A stretch of 64,000 nucleotides of DNA from Protostelium mycophagum (GCA_002081555.1 MZNV01003013.1:1-64000), one strand, 5' to 3'; shown: positions 12,044-25,500, counted from the stretch's first letter. A program made the numbers and translations. Notes: a model not told the origin generated them from the letters alone.

Positions 12044-13686
12044 TCAATAATTCGAATCAACAGAATAATTTTGTTTGCGTATTTTCTCAAGTGCACTCTT
12101 GAGGATCGTAAACACCCACTCGACTTTTTCGTTCAGGCACATCTCCACCATTATCTGCAACCCTTTCACAACATATTGATACATCTTGAGTTCTGGCTTC
12201 TGGTCAGGGTCCATCAGCACCTTCATGCTAGGGTGTGTCTGTGGTAATAATTCTTTCCGTTTGTCAATGTGGACGGCAATCTCAAACACGGACAGTAAGA
12301 GCTGGAGGCACTGCCCATCTTGGTGATTTGCAGATGATGACAAGAGAATGCAGTCATCAAAATCTAAATTCATCTGTTGATGTGAGTTGTAGATGAAGGA
12401 ATATCTCTCACCCCTTTCCGCTGGGAGATGAGATGTTGTAGAATGACTGGGCGATTCTCCTCGACCGCCAAAAGAAATAGTTCTGGGGTCACACCGCGCT
12501 TTTGGATGTGCAAAGATAATGCCCCCAAATGTTGACGTTGTATTACCGCACGGACACAATGCTGTTGGTTTGACATCCTTTCTTCAAGAGCTTCCATGTG
12601 TGCGTCGGTCACCTCGCCATGTTCGAGATAGTTCAGCATGTCATTACCGTTGAAAAGCGAGAATTCTTCTGTGGTGAGGGAGGGTTTTGGATAAACTTTC
12701 AAACAATCTCGCCAAGGTCCAAGTAGATGCCAGAGTCTCTCTCTGGCCAAATGATCAATCCAAGGGGTGAAATCGCAGACTGGCATCAGTTCATTAGAGA
12801 GAAGATATCTAATGTCTGATGACCCCCAACCATATGTCTAAGATCATCAATCATTGGAGTAGGTCTGAGGTCTTACCCGCCGTAAAGCTTCAATCAGAGC
12901 TGCGCTTGGAATTTCGGTTCTCCCGTCGGGTAAAGTGATTTCAGCTTCGAGGAGCTCTTTTAGGATAATGATGCAGGGTGGCATTTCTGCCCATGTTGGG
13001 AAGTACGCTGCAGAAGTGGTGGCCAAGAATGCTCTCTTCCATTTCCTCTTGAAGATTTTCTCACGATTTTTTCCAATCCCTTGCCCAAATCGCTCTAGAC
13101 GGTCGGTCATTTTGGAATCAGTCGCCTCGCAGTGGAGAGCTTTTGCATTTTCGTAAAGTCTCAGGAGGTCCACGAACAAGTCTTCATTGGTTGAGCCGAT
13201 CATCATCTGTTCAAGAGATAAAAGTCGACGGCAGTGTACAAAACGCATAAAGAGGTCAGTTCTCAGCTGATGTGGCGCCTTCAAGAGAGATGCCTCCAAA
13301 AATTCGTTGGGTATTTTGTGATCGAGCGCCAGACTGATGCACAAATTCTTGACTCTTCAGAAAATGCGTGAATCAAAGAAACAAAGTCAACTCACTGGCA
13401 CATTAGGCAGATCAGGAATTGGAATCAGTGCGGTTGTCTCAGCCAAGATCTCTTTCGCAACAAAAGGCAATCCTTTCAAACATATACTTTGGTCAACGAT
13501 ATCCTTCCAAAGATGACAGACTCCTCTCAGTGACATAATAGTTCTAAAGAGTGTTATGAACTCATACGCTGAGAAGTAGTACCTGATATTGCAGATGATA
13601 GAAGTGGCACTTGTATATTGATCATCCGACGTAATGCAATAAGACAGAATGATTTTCTCCACATCTCTTCCTAAGTTTTGGATCAT
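12044..13686 (-). CDS. unknown protein, possibly F-box-like N-terminus
   Basis: Five exons, with phases agreeing: 13583-13686, 13396-13543, 12877-13347, 12412-12837, 12044-12373; 492 residues. The N-terminus (RDVEKIILSYC ... SLRGVCHLWKDIVD) resembles the start of F-box proteins, where a helical Ile/Leu-rich segment precedes a W-containing VCxxW motif, but the match is weak. The rest is mostly helical and soluble with no known motif. There is no signal peptide or membrane segment. Introns are 38-48 nt. The start is the first ATG in the only open 5' exon. Confidence 0.7.
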
Positions 13687-14005
13687 GTTGGTTGATTGGA
13701 GAAGAAATGAACCATTGTTGTTCCGGGAAGCGAACTTACGAGAATTGGGAGTCTACAACTCCTTTTCATGGCACCAACTGAAAAACTCAAATTTTTATTT
13801 ACTCCAGAAAAGACCCTTTTTTTGATATTTTTGGATGTCTAAGAGCAGGAATACCTTCTTGTTGTTGAGATTAAACTCTCTAAGCTTGTACCATGACCAA
13901 AAATCCTTTATCACGTTTCGACCGAAATTATTTCAAAATGACTTGTTCGTCTACAACGATAATCGATCTTGAGGATCATCATTTAACGAATAATACGACG
14001 GACAG

Positions 14006-14695
14006 ATGTCTGATAACGGGGATGGAATGGAAGTCGAGTATGTGTTGAAAATATATCCATTCACTCAACTGAAACAGATTTCCGGTCAAATTCAGAAATT
14101 ATGTTCCCTTTGATCAAGATCTCGGCAAGCATAAAGTCGGACGTGTTGGAATACCACCAATAGCTAAAGAGATCAATCAAAGATTGGAGGAAATCGCTAA
14201 AGCAGAGCCAGATCTTGTAAGTCGAAGTGATTCGATCATTTGAGATCGTTTTTGTTAATCTCAAGCGAAACTCGGCAAACTAGCAATGCACCTAACAACA
14301 GTGGTTTTCATTTTATGCAACAACCAAAAAAACAACCGCTGGTTCAACAGATCACAAATAATGTATTCCGAAATAATGTTTGTCTTCGATTCATTGAACA
14401 GAAACAAGAACCTTTGTCAGACCTAATGCACATTTCAACTGATCTATTGATGTTAATCATTCATTAGAACACACTGGATCTCGCACCGAAAAAAGCCAAC
14501 TTTGATCTGAAGAGAGATGTGGCAAAGAGACTCGAGAAATTGGAGATCAGAACACAAAAGGCCATCGTCGATCTGATGAGTGAGTCAATTGATTGTATCG
14601 ACATTTCTTACATTCTTACAGAGGAGAAGCTGCGGAGTATGGAACAGTCAAATTCTGCAACTGATGAGAACGATCTTTCAAAGAAGGTGATTTGA
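14006..14695 (+). CDS. CCDC12: CCDC12/Cwf18 spliceosome component
   Basis: A small coiled-coil protein of the activated spliceosome (NTC-associated; cwf18 in fission yeast). Exons 14006-14037, 14078-14216, 14468-14579 and 14622-14695 give 118 residues. Family marks are FRNYVPFDQDLGKHKVG, AKEINQRLEEIAKAEPDL and, most telling, LDLAPKKANFDLKRDVAKRL followed by a Lys/Glu-rich helix. It is shorter than human CCDC12 (166) because the N-terminal charged helix is missing. The stop used here follows SKK directly (GTGATTTGA); the GTGATT could instead be a donor leading to a few residues ending near 14752. Confidence 0.9.
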
Positions 14696-14951
14696 TCATC
14701 ATTGTTGTAAAATTTTTTGGAAAATTCGACAGCACCAAGCCTTTTTGTCATCATGAGTACTTTTGCCTCCTTGAATAAAATGATTAGAGTGATGGTTCTG
14801 ACACGAACAGGTGAATATGTCCATAGCAGAGGCTATAGAGGAAGGAGACGAACAATAAATTGTAGCACAAATATATCTTATTTATCCCAAGCGCAAAGTC
14901 CGGCCGGTTTTTCTCTTCACAACGACATCACAATAAGTAGAAGCGACATCT

Positions 14952-16477
14952 TTATCGATCCTTCAGCCCAAAGACTTTCACCACGTTACCGTCCTTTCTA
15001 CTTCCTTCAGAGTCCTCACAAGCATAAGCCAAGTAGAGCTCCTTCGGGTGCCACGCGATGGTGTTGGCGGCAGAAGAGTTGTTGATGAGGTGAACTTGCT
15101 CACTTGTTTCTACGTGTGTCTGTATGCGTTCAGTCACTATGCTGGTTTCTTCTGCAGAGAAGCATTGTCTTTATGGAAGAGAAACACTTGGTCAGTCATG
15201 TTGTTGCTGTGGAAGCGGCAAAGATACAAAGGAGTACGAGCACATTTGCAACTCACTATCTCAATGATGCCTTCTTCTGATGAAGCAGCGATGTATTGGC
15301 CACCAGAGCTGAAGCTGACTGCCCTTACTGGCCATTCCAACTTGCTGAATGTCTTTACACAAATGAGTTCCTCCACCTCCCATAATGAGACCAGCGCATC
15401 TCCGGCTCCTAATGCAAAATATCTGTAGACTGATTCGGAATCACAGAATGTCAAAGAGTGGATACTGAGAGATTGTTACCTTCCTGAAGGGTCGAACTCT
15501 ATACAGAAGATCATGGCCGTGTGCGCCGAAATCGATTTGAATGGTGTATATTCGGGTGTTCTGGATAACATGTTTACTTATATTACAAAATGGTTTCGAG
15601 ATTTTTCAAACTTTTTTTTGACTGGTTGTAGATGAAGAACTCACTTGATGATTTCGACCCTGCCATTTGATAGAGTGACGAATAATAAATCTCCATTCTT
15701 ATTCCAAGAAATTTCGTTGACTTCGTGTTGATATTTCGAAACGTGTACCACTTTGTTTTGCCTCATATCAATTATTGACACGCTGTCATCCTGAATGTAT
15801 GAATTTTCTTTGAAAATTCAGAGAAAATCACGTGAAATTTCTGTACCTTCGCGCCGGTTGCGATCAAGTGGCCGTCAGGAGACCACGCTAAGAACATATT
15901 TCCAGCCGCTGTGTTGATACTCTCCGTCTGTTTACCAGCTATAAAAATAAATTTTCTTCTGTTCTGCAGGATGATTTGAACATTCTTGGAAATTGAAATT
16001 GTCCTGCAGAAATGAATCATTTCACTCACATTTGGCATCCCAAACCCTGACTGTCTTGTCGCCTGAAGTACTGGCTAGTTGTTGTTCTGAGACTGGGCTC
16101 CATCTCAACTGCTCTACACCCTCTGTATGTCCAGTCAAAGTCAAGTCTTTAAAGGACTGTATTGATCAGTTGATCATTTTCGCTTGATATGCCGGTCATT
16201 TCTGATTTTGAAAAGGCATCATATCATTCACAGAGAAATGATCTAGATTCTCACTCCTCTAGAAGGATCGACATTCCAAATTCGTATTGTCTTGTCTAAT
16301 GAACCAGAGGCTAATTTATTTCCCTGTGTATTCCATCCAACCGTGTGCACCTTAACCGTCAGAACATACTAAAGTCATTACAGTTCTTCTCACTTTGTGT
16401 TGATGTCCTGTTAGGTCCTTTGTTGATGCTCTAGAAAAATATTTCTTGGCTTCTTCAGGGGTAGTCTCGCGTGTCAT
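14952..16477 (-). CDS. THOC3: THO complex subunit 3 (WD40 protein)
   Basis: A beta-propeller subunit of the THO/TREX complex, which couples transcription to mRNA export in the nucleus. Eight exons: 16394-16477, 16255-16350, 16030-16156, 15847-15938, 15645-15790, 15480-15560, 15257-15422, 14952-15119; 319 residues, phases agree. WD repeats are clear, e.g. LASGSLDKTIRIWNV, LASTSGDKTVRVWDA and ALGAGDALVSLWEVEELICV. The C-terminal NTIAWHPKELYLAYACED...VVKVFGLKD is diagnostic of THOC3/Tex1. The stop lies 256 nt from the convergent CCDC12 gene. Confidence 0.94.
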
Positions 16478-16677
16478 GTTTTTCAATCGCCGATTTCACA
16501 AATGATAAGATCGGTTTCATACGTAACTCGATACATCTACAACATTGTAAACAGACGCCGTTTATGGAGGTAGAGAAAGTACAAGTACAGTTCAATTTTA
16601 ACAAAAATTATGGCAGTGCCTCCCTCTCGCCATCTTTTTCAAGATAAGAAGCTGAACTTTGAAGGTCTTCATGAGCG

Positions 16678-19094
16678 TCACCGAGTTGTGGCCTTTTGTT
16701 CTCTTAATTGCTTCGCGAAAGCTTCCTCCATCCTTAAATTACCTTGCGCGATACCTTCAAATCGTCAGACTCTCATCTTTATACACCACGAAAAATGGAT
16801 AGAAATTACAACTCCATCATGACTGTGGCTCTCTCAATCAACACCAAAGTGAAGAGCAAATTTAGATGCAGGAACCAAAGTTTAGAAACAAAATCTAAAC
16901 TGCATCTGAAAAGCAAAGGATACCCACCCAAACCGGTCTTGATATCGGCCAACACGGCAGGATCCAACTCCAAGTCTTTCCCTATGTCTATAGCCTTGTT
17001 AAAATATTCAGCTGCACTCTTGTAATCCCGCTCCACATTGGCGATCTCTCCGAGTTGTAGATAAGCGTTCACCGCAGAGTGTCCATTCAATTGCGCCGAT
17101 TGATCAACTGACTGGAGACGCGCCTGAATATTTTTAAATTTTAGAATTATGGGAAGAGATTGTATGAATCTGGCAAGATTTCATAGAGGGTCTTTGCCAC
17201 AGTACTTTTGTCCTTGAAGAATTCTTGTAAAAGCTAGTTGACGTGTAAACTCACTGTCTCCCTGTCATTTAATAGTCTCAGCGCCATATTGAAATGCTCT
17301 TTGGATTCTGGGTCGTCACCTCCCCTCCATACTCTCAACATCTCTCCGAGCTGCTGATGTACCAATATGACTGCCGTGGCATCCTCCATCCCTTTGACAA
17401 GTTTGAGCCTTTTCAGAAGATACATACGGGCCACTTTGTAGTCTTTGACGTTGATGTTGGCATTGATGATGTGTTCGCATGCAAAGTTTTGTCCGGAGAG
17501 GTTGTTCGTGTGGATTGCGCAGGCCAGGGCCTGTCTAAAATACGCGGCTGCTTCTGAGTTTTGTTTGACTGCTTCTCGTGCTATTCCAGCGTTGCAATAA
17601 GCCACGAAACCGTTTTCTGACAATGTCATTACGTGGGATGTCAATTTTCAAAGATACCAGAGTCCTGAGACGCCTTCACTTGGTTTTCAAAACATTTAAT
17701 GGATTGCCGGATCATATCTTCCATCATCTCTTGTTGCTCTGGTTTAATGGCCATCTCTGTGTCTTTCAGAAAAATAATTATTTTTTGAGTTTTGGACTCG
17801 TCGGATCGCGGTTGTGTACCGTGAATTTCGCGTCATTCTCCAATCAACCAAAATTCACAGTATAGATGAAAGTGCCGACCTTCGAGTGCGTTGGTCCTGG
17901 TTTTCATTGCGATGTGAAAGTAGGCGATCCCCATGCGATTCCAAGTCGTCAAAATCCACGATTTTGGGATGGTGTGTTCCGGTCTTGCATCAAAACTGTT
18001 AGCCTCGATGACATCTGTCACGTGTCATAATGACATTTCAGATGTCACTCACGTCTTAAGTACTTCACAGCCTTTTTAAATTTCCCGTGGTTTACACAAG
18101 TGAGGCTGACTGTCAGCCACATCTCAGCTTCCTTCAAAAAGTGGCCCAGTCTCCTGGCAGAAATAGCCAAGATTTCAGTCTCTCTCAACATTGACACCAA
18201 CTGCAACCTCTGTCCTCTATCCAGAGTGTAATTCGGTGACTGGACGAAAAATGTGATGACTTCTAAGCTGTCTAATGTTTTCGGTGTGAGGAGTTTAGTT
18301 GGTTTCGTATTTAGCGTTCGAGTTTCTTGTGGTGTGTTGTGCGTGGGCATGGTTGCTTTTAATAACATGGTCAGTCTCTCTTGTTCCACAGCGGTGTAAT
18401 GCATCAGATCTGATTTCTGAAGAGGTGAGACAAGACGAGGCAACTTCACATACGCTGAAGGCAGTCTTCGTGTATGTGGGTGTTTCTGTCTTCTCTTCTG
18501 TTTTTTTGCTCTGCTTGATGCTCTTTAACAAAGCTGCGGGCATGATTGGAAAATTATCTGCATCGACAGGTTCATCTGCAAAAGCTTGCGCAGCTCTGAT
18601 CTCCTAAAGAGGTGGTGAGGACAGACTGCCTCTGTATTTCAACTGAATGAGCGATCACCTTTGTTGTTTTTCCTGATAGATCACGATATGCAAGGGTCGT
18701 CTTTGTGCCAGGGACTGGCCTTTGCCGAGGTGATTTCCCTGATCCCTTTGGACTTTGCGTATCCTCCACATCCTCTTCAAAAATCTGTTCCATCATGGTG
18801 AGGCTCGTGTTTGATACTTTGAGGTCTGCGAAGATCAGTTCTTAGAATTGCATCTGATATGGTCACTTTTTGGAGGACCTTCATCGCCAAAGTATCTGTG
18901 CCATGACCTCGTAGGAGCAGATTTAGAAGGTGCCCGCGGAGAAATGGAAGGAGATGTTGAGGGTGATGTTGGTCTAGAGTCTCTCTTAACTCCCGTCGTC
19001 GCAAGCTGATGGACTTTAGAGATGGTTCGTCCGAGCTTAGAACCTCACCTTGGCAGAAGGTGGGAGCGAGGGCTTCTTGCTTGCCTGCATGCAT
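16678..19094 (-). CDS. tetratricopeptide repeat protein
   Basis: Ten exons: 19049-19094, 18879-19013, 18659-18816, 18454-18603, 18053-18416, 17880-18014, 17658-17762, 17255-17616, 16928-17123, 16678-16742; 571 residues, phases agree. The first 130 residues are Ser/Pro-rich and disordered (SPSTSPSISPRAPSKSAP). The remainder is helical with TPR signatures such as AYCNAGIAREAVKQNSEAAAYF and LQLGEIANVERDYKSAAEYF. TPRs bind partner proteins; no catalytic part is present. The layout somewhat resembles axonemal TTC proteins but I cannot assign a subfamily. The start ATG at 19094 is the first in frame; an upstream exon is possible. Confidence 0.8.
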
Positions 19095-19364
19095 TCGATG
19101 TTGGGAACAATGACACCACGAACCTTTTTTTCTGCGAACTTGGTTACAATCTTTTCCAGGCTATATTTATCTCCACTTAATCTTTGTACAATATTTTTGA
19201 ATTACAGAAATGGCGGGAAAACCGTGTACAGATAGATACGAGTACACCTGCAACCTCTGTGGGAGTATGTGGAGTCTCGTACAAATTACTTCGTTCCTCA
19301 CTTTCCTCAGAACATCCCTGAAATAGAAAAAAATAAAGACAACAATAGGCAAAAGCAGAACGGG

Positions 19365-20249
19365 ATGGCCAAGATCACGCCGATGAAGCTGGTCGTCCTG
19401 GGAGAGGGAGGTGTCGGTGAGTCGTTTCGTCGAGAGGATCGTGACAGAGGCTGACTCATTCCATAGGAAAATCAGCACTCTCATGCCAATTCATTCGAGT
19501 GAGTTTAGAGGTAGAAATGACGAAGCTGATCTGAATAGAATCACTTCATAACGGAGTATGATCCCACCATAGAGAACTCTTTCAGAGAACAGGTATTGGG
19601 CGATACATTGTCTTGCATCCCTCATTTTGGACAGAAAACAGTCGATGGACAAGCTTACATGTTAGAGATCATCGATACAGCAGGTCAAGATGAGTATAAT
19701 TCGATGAGAGACAGATACATTCGACTCGGAGAAGGTTTGTTTCAGCCATCAAGCAGAGTTTTAACGTGACAGGATTTGTTCTTGTCTATTCTATCACTTC
19801 GCTGGTGTCATTTGAGAAGCTTCAAAGTTTCCATCAATCAATTTTGGTGAGTTAACACCTTTTACGGCGATTAACGTGAACATGTAGAATGTAAAGGAGG
19901 AGGATCAATATCCGGTAGTTCTCGTGGCCAATAAATCTGATCTCGAACAAGACAGAGAGGTGAATGTGATTTTTCATCATTTGTGCCAACAAAATCAGGT
20001 CACGACATCACAAGGTATCGCCTTTTCAAAGTCAATCCATGCTGCATTTTTCGAAACATCAGGTACGACAGGAATATCTTTCCCTCTCTTAAGTTTCTTC
20101 AAGCCAAGACAAGGACGAATGTCGATGAGAGCTTTACACAGCTCGTCAGAGAAGTCGTGAGATGCAAATCACAAGAAACTCCTGCCCCTGATCCAGAAGA
20201 AAAAAAACAGAAGACAGAGAAGAAAGGTTCTTGCTGTATCATAACATAA
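19365..20249 (+). CDS. Ras-family small GTPase
   Basis: Eight exons: 19365-19416, 19467-19498, 19539-19592, 19635-19734, 19773-19846, 19888-19959, 19999-20062, 20104-20249; 197 residues, phases agree. All G boxes are intact: G1 GEGGVGKS, switch [11 protein letters not shown]3 [17 protein letters not shown]4 NKSD, G5 ETSAK. The hypervariable tail is charged and ends SCCIIT, a CaaX box (CIIT) with a neighbouring Cys suited to palmitoylation, so the protein should sit on the plasma membrane. The effector loop matches Ras/Rap with Asn for Asp at the second position after TIE. A RapGAP gene lies 8 kb away. The stop is 26 nt from the convergent hydrolase stop. Confidence 0.95.
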
Positions 20250-20275
20250 AGAAGTAAATCATCTTCATTTATAAT

Positions 20276-22459
20276 CTAATGGCTGTGGCCATGGTCATGA
20301 CCGTGACCGTGACCGTGTCCATGTCCGTGAGAGTGTCCATGGTCGTGACCGTGATCGTGTCCATGTCCGTGGGAATGTCCATGATCGTGACCGTGATCAT
20401 GTGAGTGACCATGGTCTTCATGAGAATGTTCGTGTTCGTGTCCGTGTGAATGGCTGTGACCATCTAGACCATATCCCATACCACCAGATCCCATACCATG
20501 CATGGGGATCCCGTGATCATGCGAGTGTCTGGACAAACAATGAGAAATCCACTTTCGCCAAGTAGTGTATAATTCCAAAGAAATAATATTATTATTTACA
20601 GTAAGATATGTAAGATTATTTTTTGCGTTAAAAATAGTTCTGCAGAGTACTTTGCAATAAAAAAACTCACGACTCGTGTACATCATCGTGTGTCTCTATG
20701 CCATTGCTTGTAACATAAGTCCACTGTGATCTGTCTTGTCCCAAAAATTGTCCAAACAGTCTTCTGATCTCATCTACAACTTTGTTTGCCATGACTAAAT
20801 CTCCCACATTGATATTTCCGAGTGTTGTGACTGTCTGTCGAAAAAATCATTTTCCCGCCAAAATTCAAAATCTGAATTTCGAAATGTTACCGTTGCGGTG
20901 CCTTCCTTCAGACTATTTTTTATAGTCTGTTGGTGCTCTGCCCACACGCTATTCTCCGCGAGTGGCACGCCCACACTTGTGCTGAACAAACCTCTGGTCG
21001 CGGACTGGTCAATAACGAATTTGTACGTTGTCGACATATTTTTTAACCCCTGTACAAAGTCATCCGTGAACCTCATCACGTCGGCCCAGTACTGCCCACT
21101 GTGAAATTTCAGTGAAATTTCACCACCTGAAAACTTACCGGTTGAAGTCGTGTTGTAGAAGCGCTTGTGAGCTGAGCGACAGCGACAGCGAAGCGTCTAG
21201 TGGGACAGGTGCCAGTCCTAAAGACAATGCTGGTCTCAAAAGACCTCCGTGTGCCAGCAAAAACAATAAATATTGTCTTTGGCGGTGAGATCCCAGGAGA
21301 GTGTCCCTCAGATATTGGTTCGTTGTAGATTTAGAGTCTAAAGTGGCGAGAAGAGGGGTCAGGGGGTCGAATAATACGAGACCGGCGATTTCTTTAGAGT
21401 ATTTGGAGGAGTAGAGCTGGGCTTCCAGAGCTCCCGCACGGTGTCCGGCCAGAATAAACGGGCCGAGCTCGTTGCCTGGAATCGTCTCAATTCCTGGGAT
21501 TTAGTTTTTTCCAGAAATTTGCAGAAAAATTATTTTTCAGGAATTTTTGAATTGTTGGCTCACTTTTTTGTAAAATTCTGCGGAGGTCTTTAACGTTATT
21601 TAGAGGGGTGGATTTGGTAGTGGATGGTGTGCTAAAGCCAACTCCAGGTCTATCCCAAGTGCAGACACGTGTGAATCTGTTTGGGTTAAAATCTCTCACT
21701 TGTTTAGAAAGATGGCTTGTCATCTTGTCTGTTCTGCTCATTTTGAAACATTGTGGGCGATAAATACATGGCAGAGCCACAAAGATCTTCATGAAGGCTA
21801 TCTTCGATGACTCCGCAGAAGGTTGAAGAATCATCCAATGTTTGAGCGCTCACGTGGAAACCAAGAGCTGTATGGAAGCCCACTGCGCATGTCCAGAACC
21901 TATATCAGGTAACAACAACACCTGATCATATTCACTCCCCGAAGACGTGTATCGTTATAATCAACTCACCGTTGGACTGCCTTGACCTTGGCAATAAAAG
22001 TGATAATCTACTCCATTAACACTCACTAAGGTTCCAGGTGGCTTGAGATATTGAGACTCCATAATCAGTCGTACATGATTAAAGAGAGCGAAAGTTCCAG
22101 AGAAGAAGACACCAAGTAATAAAAGTCGTGTGATGAGAGCGCCGACCGCTGAAAAGGTCGGTTGGTGATATGACGGAGAGAACTCTTTGTCGTGACTTAC
22201 CAATGGTTGTCTTTGTAGGTGCACCTTTAGGTGATCCTGGTGCTCGTGTTGGCTTCTCCTCTTCTGGCTCGTTGGCAGGTAAATCGTGCACATGAACCTG
22301 AAAGATTTTCAGGACGATAGAGGCAGAAAATCGTTCGGTATGAAGGTAATACTGGTCATTAATTATTACTTTATCAGAGAAGGAGACTCTTCTTCCCTCC
22401 TTTGTGAGTTCTTTAGCCTTTCTTGTTGGCTCTTTCGGTACACTGTCCACGTCTGACAT
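20276..22459 (-). CDS. alpha/beta-hydrolase-like membrane protein with His-rich tail, nucleophile missing
   Basis: Nine exons: 22370-22459, 22201-22297, 21970-22148, 21854-21921, 21564-21733, 21139-21493, 20891-21098, 20671-20834, 20276-20528; 527 residues, phases agree. A cytosolic Lys/Glu-rich N-terminus precedes one membrane segment ([18 protein letters not shown]). The alpha/beta-hydrolase core follows ([40 protein letters not shown]). The nucleophile elbow reads LAGHRAGA, so Arg replaces Ser of GxSxG; activity by the usual mechanism is unlikely. The last exon encodes about 60 residues of His-Gly/Asp/Ser repeats, as in metal-binding proteins. Intron 1 (22298-22369) is a multiple of three without a stop and could be retained. 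An upstream in-frame ATG at 22492 is an alternative start. Confidence 0.85.
20281..20462. repeat. His-coding low-complexity tandem repeat
   Basis: Degenerate tandem units of roughly 18 bases (type CCATGGTCGTGACCGTG) encode the His-Gly/His-Asp tail of the hydrolase-like protein. The repeats are imperfect and in frame throughout. Confidence 0.85.
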
Positions 22460-22562
22460 GTGTGCGTGTGATGCCAGATCGATGGGTCTCAAAAATGGTT
22501 GTAAAGGAGATTTTCTTTCTGACCAAATTTTATTTTTGTTAAATGGCAGAATTTCAGAGAGA

Positions 22563-25500
22563 TCACAACATCAGGAGGGGGACAATATGGCTGTCGTTGT
22601 TGAGGAGGCCGTAGAATTGTGTGTTGGTGACCATTGTAGATGAGGGTTTCGTTGCTCCAAGAATACATGTTGTGTTGAAAGATGCACATTGCGTGCTGAT
22701 AAAGATACTGTTGAAGATCGATGCAAATGATGCGCTCGCCAGCAGCCCTTGCTGTGCGCAGTTGTTCGTGATTTGAGAGTTCATGAAAGTGATGGTTGGT
22801 ACAGATGAGCGAAATAATGATCCTTGCAAGGTCAGCTTGATATTTAGAGGTTTCAATGCCATGGATCACCTGTCGATGCGGTGTTGTTTTCCATATTGAG
22901 GGATTGGAAGATGCTATCTTGTGTCAAGACAACAACTACAGAGCCCGAACTTTGGCAATTATAAATTGAAAGGTGGGATGCCTGTACACCACTCTGGAAC
23001 AGGAAGATACCTGAGGAAATCAAAAATGTAGAGCGCGTCTGGAGATACTCACTGTTTGTGCCGTCAGAATCTGCAACAGTGACGCCACTTATGAATGTTG
23101 TTTGAGTGCTATTCAAATAAAAGGCAGCTGGAAATGTCATTATCAAGTGGTTGTTATTTTAATAATATATACCCCCGTCGACAGCCGAAGAATTTTGAAA
23201 GACCGAATCGAATATAGTGACCGGAGCAGTGGAATAGATGAATCCACCAGATCCAGTCGGTACGTACGAATTGTAGACTGTAACATTTGATAACACCGAC
23301 GCTCCTTGTATGTAAAGGAATCCTCCTTGTCTTTGAGTAGTTGAATTCACTACATTTATATCTTTGAATGTTGCTGGTCCACCAAACTATTCTCCATCAA
23401 TATCTCTGATTTAGGGAATGTACTCACAGCTATGCACCCACCAAAAGACCCACTGGAGCTTTGGGTTGACTGAAAACCGGATATCGTGGTTAACATCCCC
23501 GAATTTGCGCCGATGACACCTCCTGAGAGACGTCAGCATCTTCAAGACAGGCATGTCCAATCTTACCAGCATAATCAGAGGAGGAGTTAACAAAAGTATT
23601 TGAGTATATAGAGGCAGTGACTAGTTTTGAAGGACATGTTCCATTCAAATAAATTGCTCCGCCTTGGAAAGCATGGCTATTGCTAAACTGACTGTTTCTG
23701 ATTTTGATATCGAACGGCGAACAGTCGCTGGGAGTTGTTACCAAGATGACGCCCCCACTACCAAGGGTCGGGCAGGTGTGGTTGGTGAATGTACAGTTGT
23801 CGACGACAAATTGTCCCCCAGAGTTGGTCATGGATATGGCGCCTGATATGATCAGAGATTTACCAAATTTGAATTAGACTACCTCCAGCGAAGTTGGGAC
23901 TGGCACAGTTGGAATCAAAAATCGAATTGTAGACCAAGATTTTTGAAGGAATACCAGGCAAGCTACTTCCCATAATAGCCGCTGTTAAAATCAGATACAT
24001 CTCTCAAGGAACACTCACCTCCACTGAGGCTCTGTGCCACATTATTTTGAAATGAACTCTGGTTGACAGTCAAATTTGTCGCCAATGCGGAAATACCAGC
24101 ACCGGCAGCTTTAAAAACTCAGTATTTTTAAATCTACTGTACAAACCTGCTGCATTCCCGTGAAAAACCGAAGATGTCACATTCAACACAGCACATTTTG
24201 TTGCCGATAGACTCGGTACGCTGTTATTCGTAAATGAGCTGTTGTACACAGTCATAGTGCCGACAAAGTTAGTATCAACTGTGCTGTTTAGTATTTACAG
24301 CAGAATATTGAAAGAAACTTACGCATTTGTACTGGTTGACTGATGAATTGAGAGTTGTAGATGGAGAGGGAAGCCATATTGTTGACCGTTACAAGGACCG
24401 CGGCGTTGGTATCTATAAGCTTTTGAGCTTGATTTTTTCCAAGTCACTCACTGCCATAATTGTTTTCAAATACACTGTTGTAGATTGACATGGAGAGCAC
24501 TTTCAGGTTCCCATATATACAGCTGCTCATACTGGCCGAATTCTGTTGGAATATTGAACCGTACACCATCACCGTGATATTGCGAGACAAGGGGGCGTTT
24601 TCACCTGACTTGTCAGTTTAAATCCTGAGTAAAATGTTACTCACTCAATATGATTGGGCCGTAAGCCCCAGTGTTGTTCTTGAAAGTCGAGTTCTGTATG
24701 CTGAGACTTCCCGAGGTGATTTTCGGATAAATACCGGGATACAGATCGGATCTACAATTTACAATGGAGGTGGAGGTGATGATCATCTGGGCGTAGATGT
24801 TGTTCTCCACAAAAGTGATGGCACCCATCTGTTGTGATCCGAAGATCGACACATCTGAGAAGATGGAGTTGGAGATTGTGATGGGATTTGCTGCCAAGAA
24901 ATACTCGATATCCAACACTGCTGATGTTAGCCATCAATTTGAAAAATAAATATATTACATGAGTTGGAGAAGATGCAGGAGGAGACCACGATGACTCCGT
25001 AGTTAATTGAAGTTGCTTGGGTAAGAGTGACAAGGGTATTTACAAATATCACTCCAGAGAAGGTGCGGCTTCCTCCTGCACAATTCGTCTCGATCAAGTG
25101 GGTGTTGTCAAAATGAGAGTTTGTGATCGTCAAGCTGTTCAGAAAAGTGTTACTGGTCCATATCCCATCTGTTTAGTTCAGATGAAATTGTTCTTAATTA
25201 AAATCTGTTTCACTTACAAGCGAAATTGTTGTTGTTCGTCATCTCGATCTGTGTTAATGAAACATTCCCCATAGAACTGAATAGAATGATCGTTGGTGTG
25301 GGCAGAAGATTGGACCCGTCGACGAAAGTTGCTCCGTTTACAACGAGACCGTACGTATTTGCAACCCAAAAGATGCTCGGAAAACTGAATGTGCTCACAA
25401 AGGAGATGAAGCTGAGGAGTCCTGAGGTGTACACCTGGTTCCACGCTCTTATGACAAAGAAAGAATTATACATAAATATGGCTCCTGATAACTTTCACTC

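Noticed and set aside
20281-20462. Regularly spaced repeats that could suggest a CRISPR-like array
   Set aside because: The units are degenerate, contiguous and in frame, and encode a His-rich tail; there are no unique spacers.
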